Origin: Phormidesmis priestleyi
GTDB taxonomy: Bacteria > Cyanobacteriota > Cyanobacteriia > Phormidesmidales > Phormidesmidaceae
NCBI GenBank assembly: GCA_003242115.1
Contig: QBMP01000056.1
Coordinates: 1 to 17,656 of the forward strand
Length of the DNA: 17,656 bases
Reading direction: 5' to 3'
Part shown: in pieces, positions 8,138-13,578 of the stretch
How positions within the stretch are numbered: the first letter of the stretch is position 1
How the letters are laid out: every line of letters starts with the position of its first letter
Position numbers and translations under genes: made by a program
Notes under the pieces: model-generated
Told to the model about the DNA's origin: nothing
What the model saw: the letters and a program-made list of their open reading frames with translations, nothing else
Databases searched by the model: none

Positions 8138-9037
8138 CTACCTTACTTGAAGGACTTCATCAACAAATTGACTAGCGTAATCCTGCAATTTCTCCAGGGC
8201 TGTGTTTCCAATCCATCGATCAAAGTTAGACTGCTCTATATGCTCAATCTTTTCGGCTGGCTCCTGTGGGTACTTCGCTAAGCGCATGAAGTCGTCAATT
8301 GCCGTTTGAGGATTGGTTTTCGATGGCGAGATGATAGGTCTCTTCCCTCTCGGCGATAGGTATCTATCGACTACCAGCAAGGGTGTTTGAGAGGTTGGCT
8401 CCTCTGCGATCGCAAGTCCTTTTGGGTTGCCAGCACCAATTCTAGGCAGCGAGTCTAAAAAGGCATAAGCCACCGAGGAAAACTCCGCATCTGTAATGCT
8501 GACGCCGTGATTATAAACAGGGTATAAAATGCCGGGCTGATTATACTCTCGTTTAAAGGGTGTAGGAGTCTCCTTATCGTCGCCTTTAACGCCCTCGCTC
8601 GATATAATTGCTGGATGCATAGCTCGTTGCTTCTCGGCTGGGAGAGATTCTTGAACGGCCACACCACCGCCATGAGTGACTCTGCCGATGAGTGTTTTAC
8701 TGCCTGCAAGGAGCCCTCCATAAGGCGCGCAAATAGGACAATCTGGTTCTGTGCAAGTTTTAGGAATCCCACATTTTTGCTGATCGCCTAAGAGTACTCC
8801 GCTCTTCACAGGTGCCCAAATCAGACATCGGCGCTCTACACCGCGTCTCTTCGTGGGCGAAATATAACACTTCTCTAAAGACTGTCCGCCTATCGTGCTG
8901 AGCTTTACCGTCTCAACTAGGTTGACGTTGACTTGCACCTCATGCCCGAAATATAGCTCTTGAGAGCCCTCTAACATGGCATAGATGTCAAAATGAAGAC
9001 GAGGATTCTTAGAATCTTGAGGTAGTCCAGTAGGCAT
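8138..9037 (-). CDS. csc2: Type I-D Cascade backbone Csc2 (Cas7d)
   Basis: The 299-aa protein is a Csc2-type Cas7 RAMP that would form the backbone filament along the crRNA spacer. It contains a Csc2-like cysteine cluster (Cys89, Cys95, Cys100, Cys103 in CGIPKTCTEPDCPIC), a probable zinc site, followed by a glycine-rich GGLLAGSKTLIGRV segment and IGAGNPKGLAIAEE, a typical RAMP glycine loop. It starts 4 bp after the cas10d stop. A GGAG lies 12 nt before the ATG, inside the end of cas10d, rather far for an optimal ribosome site. Confidence 0.93.
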   Translation of the reverse strand: MPTGLPQDSKNPRLHFDIYAMLEGSQELYFGHEVQVNVNLVETVKLSTIGGQSLEKCYISPTKRRGVERRCLIWAPVKSGVLLGDQQKCGIPKTCTEPDCPICAPYGGLLAGSKTLIGRVTHGGGVAVQESLPAEKQRAMHPAIISSEGVKGDDKETPTPFKREYNQPGILYPVYNHGVSITDAEFSSVAYAFLDSLPRIGAGNPKGLAIAEEPTSQTPLLVVDRYLSPRGKRPIISPSKTNPQTAIDDFMRLAKYPQEPAEKIEHIEQSNFDRWIGNTALEKLQDYASQFVDEVLQVR

Positions 9038-9041
9038 TGTC

Positions 9042-9548
9042 TTACTTGTCTCCAGTAGTTTTTATTTTACGAACTAATTTCGGGAACCGAGTATAAAGAG
9101 AGAGCTTTAACTGATAGGTCAGCTCCTTCCATTCACGCTCAGACTCATACTCTCCTTCACTAGCGAAGTGAGCGTATACCTTACTAATATCGTCAGCGTA
9201 TAGCTGTAGCCTAGTCGCATTTTTGGCTTCATCGACGGTTTCTCTACCTTCTATGCCAAGCTTGCTTAAAAGATCTTTGGCTTGCTGATAGATAAAATGA
9301 TTATTCCTTTCTTTATAAAAAAAGGCTTGAACTGTTTTATCTACACCGAGCGTTGCATAGTAGCAAAACGAGGTCGCATCTGTGACTTGCTCTATTAGCT
9401 TACTGACTTCTCTATCAATATCTTTTTGCTCTTTTTCTTTCTCTTTTGGCTCAGTAGCTTTAGTCGCTCTGTCTAGTGTTTTCGCAAAAGGGTACAGTAT
9501 GCCGGTCATCGCGGCTACATCCTGATAAAGTTTTGCTCGTCCTTCCAT
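9042..9548 (-). CDS. cas11d: Cas11d small subunit from an internal start within cas10d
   Basis: An in-frame ATG at 9548-9546 would give a 168-aa protein starting MEGRAKLYQDVAAMTG and ending at the cas10d stop. It is preceded by a clear ribosome site, AGGAG with a 5-nt spacing, stronger than anything before the annotated cas starts in this operon. Internal translation of Cas11d from the 3' part of cas10d is established for type I-D systems. The small subunit lines the belly of the effector complex and stabilises the R-loop. The product is all-helical in appearance with a highly charged stretch near residues 30-50. Expression here is inferred. Confidence 0.72.
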   Translation of the reverse strand: MEGRAKLYQDVAAMTGILYPFAKTLDRATKATEPKEKEKEQKDIDREVSKLIEQVTDATSFCYYATLGVDKTVQAFFYKERNNHFIYQQAKDLLSKLGIEGRETVDEAKNATRLQLYADDISKVYAHFASEGEYESEREWKELTYQLKLSLYTRFPKLVRKIKTTGDK

Positions 9549-11537
9549 ATTATCTCCTGTCATATTACCTATGTTTTGCTTGAATGTCTGCCAGTAAATT
9601 TCCCTCACTCTTTCCAATTCGTAGCTATTTGGAATAGCAGGCGCTCTTGAGAGTAATGTGTATTCTGCTAAATAAGGCAAATCTTGTTGAACGTATCGAA
9701 TGGCCTCCCCTAGTGGTGTATTTATTTCTTGCTTAGGTAAGATGACAGGCTGATAATAGCCCTCCATCACACCTTTAATAAAGATCAGATCTCTGCTACT
9801 CAGTCGTATAGGTTCACTCGACTGTATAAACAGTGAGAAATTGAAGCTTTGAAGTACATCTAACGGAAACGTAGCTGCTATCTTCGCTAATGAATACTGT
9901 AGCTGCCCTAGTTTTTTGGAAGCATGAACGTCTTTACCGTTTTTGCTGACACTATCGGCAGTCAGAACGATATACCGACCAGCGCAGAGATGAACCTCTT
10001 TGCTGGCAAGCATTCGGATGTAGTCTTTCAATTTTTGCTCGGAAGCTTCACTCGTGCCGTCTGGCTGAATTTGAGAATCTAACCTGAGAATGATGCTTTT
10101 ATCGCTTACCTTCAAAGGGGAGATAAATGAGAGTGCAGCGCAGGAGCTACACATCATCGGCTGTCCTTCGTTCGCAGAAGATTGTCGGCGCTGGTAAGGA
10201 CGTTCAAACATGAATCTTGCAGCTTTCCAAGATGGCTCTGCCTTGCTAATAGCGCATCCGCATCCGTAGCAGAATTCTTTACTGTCATCACCTGCTGATC
10301 GAACTTCCCCCAGCATTGGCTGCTCCGTCAGCAGCGGTGGCAATGTCGCATACTCAGAAGTATCTAATAGCCGATACATCTCTAATACGCACTTAGCAAA
10401 AATGTCTCCCTTGACAGCGCTAATTTGATCGGTAGCAGTCTTTGTAAAACTTTCTGAGATCTTCTGGATTCTGCTAAAAAGCTGAGGATTGAGACCTTCG
10501 TCACTATGGATGAATGCAAAGGGATTTTTGTCTGCCTGCTCGACTGTCAAAAGTCGATTTTGTACAAATACCTCCGTAAAGATAACTTTGCCAGAAACTT
10601 TATCCCGCTTCTTCTGAACAGCTTTTTTTTCTTTTGCCGTCAGACTCTCATCGTTAAGTTCTGCCTCATGTTGACGAAGCTCCTGCCATAGCAGTTTTTG
10701 CTCTTGAAACATACTAATGACAAATTTTTGAAAGTTTTTTGCATATTTATCAGCTTCCTTAGCCTGCATCTCTTCATCACGAGCTATTTCCTTCTCTGTT
10801 TTACTTCTATCGTTCTCTGACAGTTCACTGTTACTTAACTCCTGTACATTCCGCTCTATTTTCTTCCGTCGCTCTTTTTGCCTTGTGTATGTATTTTTGA
10901 ATACAGCGTAATATAACGCAGCCATTACATCTGCTTGTTCTTGAGTCACAATTGGAATATCTAGCGTACTAAACCCTCGGTCAGCTAGCGTCACCGAGTT
11001 CATCATCAGAACGAACGTTTGCAGTAGCCCTGGAAGCTGATACCTGTTGTTTCCATATACAGAAAAAGCTACTTCCTCTATAAATGACCTCCAGAGCTGC
11101 TGGAAATCCCGCTTACCTTCGCCCGGAATGAATAACCGAATGTGGCGATCGCTTTCCTCTAGCACTGCAATGTGATGCACCTTTCGTAGGTACTCTAAAA
11201 AACGCTCAGTGGTACTCTCCACTGCCAATCGTGCCTGTAGTTCTCCAGGAATAGGCGTTTTATACAAAACAGCTACACTTCCAATAGAATGCTCTTTCCA
11301 ATAGACATATCCATCTTTTTGATGAAGCTCAACCTGCTTTACCACTGGTTTTCTCGATAGGCGAAGCTTTCTTATCACTGTCGATGCTCCAAATGCTTTG
11401 GAGATCGCAACAACATCAACTTCGGCTCGGAGCGCTTGTAACCCCTCTGTCAATTTTTCTGATATATCGGATGTCTGCGAAGCTTCTAGTAGTGTACTCA
11501 CTAAAATATGGGCTTGGGCCGTAGTGGATTGCTTCAT
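9042..11537 (-). CDS. cas10d: Type I-D large subunit Cas10d (Csc3), lacking an HD domain
   Basis: The 831-aa protein (from the ATG at 11537) is the I-D large subunit by position directly before csc2-csc1 and by its zinc ribbon (FCYGCGC then MMCSSC, about residues 422-467). Residues about 220-315 are highly charged and probably coiled coil. The last 170 residues are helical and match the small-subunit-like Cas11d region. There is no GGDD, as expected for Cas10d. No His-Asp dipeptide occurs anywhere, so the N-terminal HD nuclease typical of Csc3 is missing. A TTG at 11549 would add four residues. An in-frame TAG at 11582-11580 closes the frame, so no upstream HD can belong to it. No Shine-Dalgarno precedes either start. 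It is the first large gene of the operon. Confidence 0.92.
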   Translation of the reverse strand: MKQSTTAQAHILVSTLLEASQTSDISEKLTEGLQALRAEVDVVAISKAFGASTVIRKLRLSRKPVVKQVELHQKDGYVYWKEHSIGSVAVLYKTPIPGELQARLAVESTTERFLEYLRKVHHIAVLEESDRHIRLFIPGEGKRDFQQLWRSFIEEVAFSVYGNNRYQLPGLLQTFVLMMNSVTLADRGFSTLDIPIVTQEQADVMAALYYAVFKNTYTRQKERRKKIERNVQELSNSELSENDRSKTEKEIARDEEMQAKEADKYAKNFQKFVISMFQEQKLLWQELRQHEAELNDESLTAKEKKAVQKKRDKVSGKVIFTEVFVQNRLLTVEQADKNPFAFIHSDEGLNPQLFSRIQKISESFTKTATDQISAVKGDIFAKCVLEMYRLLDTSEYATLPPLLTEQPMLGEVRSAGDDSKEFCYGCGCAISKAEPSWKAARFMFERPYQRRQSSANEGQPMMCSSCAALSFISPLKVSDKSIILRLDSQIQPDGTSEASEQKLKDYIRMLASKEVHLCAGRYIVLTADSVSKNGKDVHASKKLGQLQYSLAKIAATFPLDVLQSFNFSLFIQSSEPIRLSSRDLIFIKGVMEGYYQPVILPKQEINTPLGEAIRYVQQDLPYLAEYTLLSRAPAIPNSYELERVREIYWQTFKQNIGNMTGDNMEGRAKLYQDVAAMTGILYPFAKTLDRATKATEPKEKEKEQKDIDREVSKLIEQVTDATSFCYYATLGVDKTVQAFFYKERNNHFIYQQAKDLLSKLGIEGRETVDEAKNATRLQLYADDISKVYAHFASEGEYESEREWKELTYQLKLSLYTRFPKLVRKIKTTGDK
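9554..9558 (-). promoter_or_regulatory. Internal Shine-Dalgarno AGGAG for Cas11d
   Basis: On the minus strand AGGAG is followed by ATAAT and then ATG (9548). The spacing of 5 nt is optimal. It falls within codons for the Met-Thr-Gly-Asp-Asn-Met stretch of Cas10d, two residues of which are potential starts. Confidence 0.7.
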
Positions 11538-11617
11538 GTGTTTGCACAAATGTATGGCTGAGGCAGCAGCGCTCAGACCCTACTGCCTCAGGTAAAAATG
11601 AACGATCTAGCCAAATG

Positions 11618-11791
11618 TTATCTCTTGAGTTTGTCTGAAAAGTCCGCGTAACTCATGACATCACCATTGGCATCTACCACTGGTTGATGCATCAAATCTA
11701 TGACAGACGACTGGTGATGTAGATGAATAGGCTTTTGTAGTTCATCGTCATTGATGAGCTTGCTATAGATTGAGCTAGAGTCACAAAACAT
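11618..11791 (-). CDS. 57-aa hypothetical protein in the cas operon leader
   Basis: A frame of 57 codons runs from an ATG at 11791 to TAA at 11620-11618. It starts MFCDSSSIYSKLINDDELQK and ends DFSDKLKR. Two consecutive in-frame stops (TAG TGA) lie just before it, so it is not the tail of a longer intact gene. An SD-like AGGGG lies 6 nt before the ATG. The protein is soluble, acidic to neutral, His-rich in the middle (HLHHQ) and reads like real coding sequence, but I recognise no family. It lies on the cas strand, 80 bp before cas10d and downstream of the predicted cas promoter. It may be an operon-leading small gene, a remnant, or chance. Confidence 0.4.
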   Translation of the reverse strand: MFCDSSSIYSKLINDDELQKPIHLHHQSSVIDLMHQPVVDANGDVMSYADFSDKLKR

Positions 11792-11819
11792 GGCGGGCCC
11801 CTGGGGTCACTAAGTAGTG

Positions 11820-11890
11820 GCCGAAGAAAAAATGCTACCCTAACAAACGAGATCCCCCCAGATCCACAAGCGGGAGCCAATTTCTTCGGC
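11820..11890 (-). repeat. 10-bp inverted repeat in cas 5' untranslated region
   Basis: GCCGAAGAAA (11820-11829) pairs perfectly with TTTCTTCGGC (11881-11890) across 51 nt. A shorter local hairpin, GAGCC/GGCTC within 11874-11892, uses part of the right arm, so the two structures exclude each other in the RNA. No terminator-like T tract follows either one in a convincing way. Confidence 0.45.
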
Positions 11891-11891
11891 T

Positions 11892-11933
11892 CTCGCTTAC
11901 ATTAGCATAGAAAATCTAGGTTGTTCTAAAGCG
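11892..11933 (-). promoter_or_regulatory. Candidate cas operon promoter
   Basis: On the minus strand TGC precedes TAATGT (11904-11899), an extended -10-like element. The -35 position falls in TTTAGAACA (about 11930-11922), a weak match. Start of transcription would be near 11892, leaving a leader of about 350 nt before cas10d. The same ATGCTAA string precedes the divergent RNA gene at 12001-12007. Confidence 0.4.
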
Positions 11934-11958
11934 AGGATAGGTCTCATTTGTGATTTGA
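11920..11958 (+). promoter_or_regulatory. Predicted target site of the crRNA-like RNA (PAM plus seed)
   Basis: GTT at 11920-11922 fits the type I-D PAM (GTN). The next eight bases, GTTCTAAA (11923-11930), equal the first eight spacer bases of the RNA gene at 12045-12052. Beyond the seed, ungapped identity is scattered. With a 1-nt bulge the match continues as GC(A/G)AGGAT. The site overlaps the predicted -35 region of the cas promoter, so effector binding there would block transcription. Partial pairing would allow binding without DNA destruction, as known for CreA/CreR RNAs. Confidence 0.65.
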
Positions 11959-11981
11959 ACATCAGCAATAGCGTGAAAGCC

Positions 11982-12010
11982 TTAAAGAGTGTGATACCGA
12001 ATGCTAAAAT
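11982..12010 (+). promoter_or_regulatory. Promoter of the crRNA-like RNA gene
   Basis: An extended -10, TGC followed by TAAAAT (12005-12010), matches the consensus at five of six -10 positions. A weak -35-like TTAAAG lies at 11982-11987 with a 17-nt spacer. Transcription would start about 12017, just before the first degenerate repeat. Confidence 0.6.
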
Positions 12011-12020
12011 GAGGCAATCG

Positions 12021-12044
12021 AAAATCCGCATCTCGGACTGAAAC
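12021..12044 (+). repeat. Degenerate CRISPR repeat 1 (upstream)
   Basis: AAATCCG-CATCT-CGGACTGAAAC corresponds to the array repeat's AAATCCCG-ATTAC-CGGGACTGAAAC read on the minus strand. The 3'-terminal 10 nt are identical, and the hairpin is kept with one base pair fewer. The 5' half of the repeat is not recognisable. Confidence 0.75.
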
Positions 12045-12068
12045 GTTCTAAAAGCAAGGATTATCTTT

Positions 12069-12105
12069 TCCTAAAAATCAAAATCCCTTTTAGGGACTGT
12101 CTGAG
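12069..12105 (+). repeat. Degenerate CRISPR repeat 2 (downstream)
   Basis: The core AAAATCCCTTTTAGGGACTG (12080-12099) matches the array repeat's AAATCCC...GGGACTG, and the 5-nt loop has changed. The end has diverged from AAAC to TCTGAG, so it would not make a proper handle, as expected for a terminal repeat. Five of the preceding bases also agree with the repeat when extended to 12069. Confidence 0.68.
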
Positions 12106-12136
12106 GGCTGGTGAAAATTCACCAGCCCTTCTTTTT
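12105..12136 (+). terminator. Rho-independent terminator of the crRNA-like RNA
   Basis: GGGCTGGTGA and TCACCAGCCC form a perfect 10-bp stem with an AAAT loop, followed by TTCTTTTT. It immediately follows the second degenerate repeat on the plus strand and ends the RNA about 150 bp before the WYL gene. Confidence 0.93.
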
Positions 12137-12160
12137 GAAAGTTGATTCAGAATCGCTCCT

Positions 12161-12178
12161 TGTACTTTGTAAGTACAC
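12161..12178. promoter_or_regulatory. Operator-like site 1 upstream of WYL gene
   Basis: TGTACTT-TGT-AAGTACA (12161-12177) is a perfect 7-bp inverted repeat with a 3-nt centre. It shares TGTACT-N4-AAGT with the site at 12247-12264. It is a plausible autoregulatory site for the downstream WYL/RHH regulator. Confidence 0.45.
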
Positions 12179-12195
12179 ACTTCAAATATCTACTC

Positions 12196-12223
12196 TTCAG
12201 AGCAGATAAAAATAATCTATCAT
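12196..12223 (+). promoter_or_regulatory. Weak candidate promoter for the WYL gene
   Basis: TTCAGA (12196-12201) and TATCAT (12218-12223) are 16 nt apart, between the two operator-like sites. Both hexamers match consensus only moderately. Other AT-rich choices nearby exist. Confidence 0.3.
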
Positions 12224-12246
12224 GTGAAAAGGAATAAATCGTTCAC

Positions 12247-12264
12247 TGTACTGGCAAAGTGTAC
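12247..12264. promoter_or_regulatory. Operator-like site 2 upstream of WYL gene
   Basis: TGTACT-GGCA-AAGTGTAC repeats the TGTACT-N4-AAGT pattern of the site at 12161. It ends 22 bp before the WYL start codon, where a bound repressor would block transcription or early elongation. It is less symmetric than site 1. Confidence 0.4.
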
Positions 12265-12286
12265 GTTCAAAATTAGGCGTTGAATT

Positions 12287-13150
12287 ATGGGACGCAAAGG
12301 TCGCTCTATTACACTTTCACTGTCGGATAAGGACAAGGAGCGGATGGAGGCATTAGCACTCCATTACGATATGACTTGGGGCGATCGCGCCAACATCTCC
12401 AAACTGATTGAAGCGATCGCTCGTCAAAAGCTCAAAATCGCGCCCAACCACGACTGGTCGGTAGAGCGCATCAATCTACTGGATCGAGTCCGCAATCTAT
12501 TAATTGATGCGGGGAAAATGGAAGACGCGCGTGCGATCGCCGAACTATTGCGCAGCCGCACCGAACTCACCATTCCCTTGCGTCAGCAGCTAGAGCAGTT
12601 TTTAGAGCGTGATGTGCGCTCTTGGCGACTGCAAATAGAGCGCTATATCAGTCGTGAGCAGCCCTTTCAACTATCCTATCAAGACGCTGCCGACAACCTC
12701 TTTCAATTCACCATTCATCATGCCCGCATCGTGCCCCGCAATGACCGGCAATATTTAGACTGCTGGTGTGAAGAAATTAGCAACAGTGACGATTTGCCCG
12801 ATTTGGCTCATAACCGAACGCTGCGACTAGATCGAATTATTGACGCGACCGTAACGCCTGCCAAAGCCATCTGGCGAAAATATTTGGCCACGGTAGAGGT
12901 GGAAATGCTGTTGTATGGAGGGTTGTTTTTTAACTACAGCAGCAAGCAGGGCCGAGATCTTTTAGTCGAGCGATTGGAAGATCGACCCCAAACTTTGCGG
13001 GTGGTTAGAACGATTACCAGCAGCTTTTGGTTTATGCGAGATATTTTGCCCTATGGAGCTGACTGTGAGGTGATTAGGCCAGCGGGTTTGAGAGAGAAGA
13101 TGGGTGCGATCGCTCAAAAAATGCAGCAGCGATATACCACTCAAGATTGA
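12287..13150 (+). CDS. WYL-domain transcriptional regulator with RHH-like N-terminus
   Basis: The 287-aa protein starts with a ribbon-helix-helix-like DNA-binding segment (RSITLSLSDKDKERMEALALHYDM, then a helix to about residue 50), followed by a helical linker. The WYL domain is at about 125-190, with RQYLDCWCEE (the Trp of the WYL triad replaced) and NRTLRLDRI (176-184), the ligand-binding arginine strand. A WCX-like C-terminal part (about 235-280) ends the protein. WYL proteins sense nucleic-acid or nucleotide ligands and often control phage defence. In Synechocystis a WYL protein (Sll7009) next to the I-D cas operon lowers crRNA levels. The divergent position here suggests the same job. 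Several HIP1 octamers lie inside the gene. Confidence 0.9.
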   Translation: MGRKGRSITLSLSDKDKERMEALALHYDMTWGDRANISKLIEAIARQKLKIAPNHDWSVERINLLDRVRNLLIDAGKMEDARAIAELLRSRTELTIPLRQQLEQFLERDVRSWRLQIERYISREQPFQLSYQDAADNLFQFTIHHARIVPRNDRQYLDCWCEEISNSDDLPDLAHNRTLRLDRIIDATVTPAKAIWRKYLATVEVEMLLYGGLFFNYSSKQGRDLLVERLEDRPQTLRVVRTITSSFWFMRDILPYGADCEVIRPAGLREKMGAIAQKMQQRYTTQD

Positions 13151-13578
13151 CCTAAAATTATTACGAAAACGACATCTTAGGATTGTCAACGCAGTGTGGA
13201 GACATCAATATTACTCAGCTTTTGAAAGTTTTATCGGGTGAACTGCTAGCTAGCCAAATTCACAAGCTGAGCAATATTTTGGCAGACTGCCAGCGTAGAG
13301 CCACTAGGCAACGATTTAGTTAATCTGATCACTCAGCAGCACACTGTTACCGTAAGGTTAGTCCCGCTCCATTACCCCACGGAATGACAGGAATGCGTTG
13401 AGTCCCGTTAAGCCTTTAACAGGCCATTATCCCAAAAGCTTGTTATTATTTATACCTGCTTTCTGCGCTCGGCTCAGCCCGCGATTATTTGCAAAAATAG
13501 TAAAATAGGGTTAGTACATATCCCTGACGAATTAGATTTTTAGCCCCCGCTTACTGCTCACCGCTCATAAACAGCCTT
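13151..13578. other. Intergenic region with imperfect inverted repeat
   Basis: No gene is evident in these 428 bp. The main structure is an inverted repeat of 15-bp arms with one mismatch: AATATTACTCAGCTT (13207-13221) and AAGCTGAGCAATATT (13264-13278), separated by 42 nt. A -10-like TAAAAT at 13501-13506 is the best promoter hint for the CHAD gene downstream, without a matching -35. Confidence 0.5.

Larger units (their letters stand above)
12017..12136 (+). ncRNA. CreR/CreA-like crRNA-like regulatory RNA (degenerate mini-array)
   Basis: This about 120-nt transcription unit has its own promoter and terminator and no ORF. It contains two degenerate copies of the locus repeat flanking one spacer. 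The first copy (12021-12044) has a TCCG/CGGA stem with a 5-nt loop and ends in an intact GGACTGAAAC, giving the normal I-D handle. The spacer starts at 12045 (GTTCTAAAAGCAAGG). The second copy (core 12079-12099) has TCCC/GGGA with a TTTTA loop. The handle-to-handle period is 59 nt against 72-74 in the array, so the effective spacer is shorter. Its seed and a GTT PAM match the cas promoter at 11920-11930. The likely role is guiding the I-D complex to repress its own operon. A CreA-type antitoxin role is the main alternative. Confidence 0.75.

Noticed and set aside
4625..11537. Classification of the locus as type I-B from the gene order
   Set aside because: Csc1, Csc2 and the zinc-ribbon Cas10d, together with the ACTGAAAC repeat end, identify the effector as type I-D; only the Cas3 arrangement resembles I-B.
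11537..11800. Cas10d HD domain lost by a recent frameshift or sequencing error
   Set aside because: The upstream sequence in all minus frames contains stops and no HD-like coding; an intact HD is present on Cas3 instead.
11698..11880. 60-codon minus-strand frame before cas10d
   Set aside because: It overlaps the better 57-aa frame, has unlikely composition and covers the predicted leader stems.
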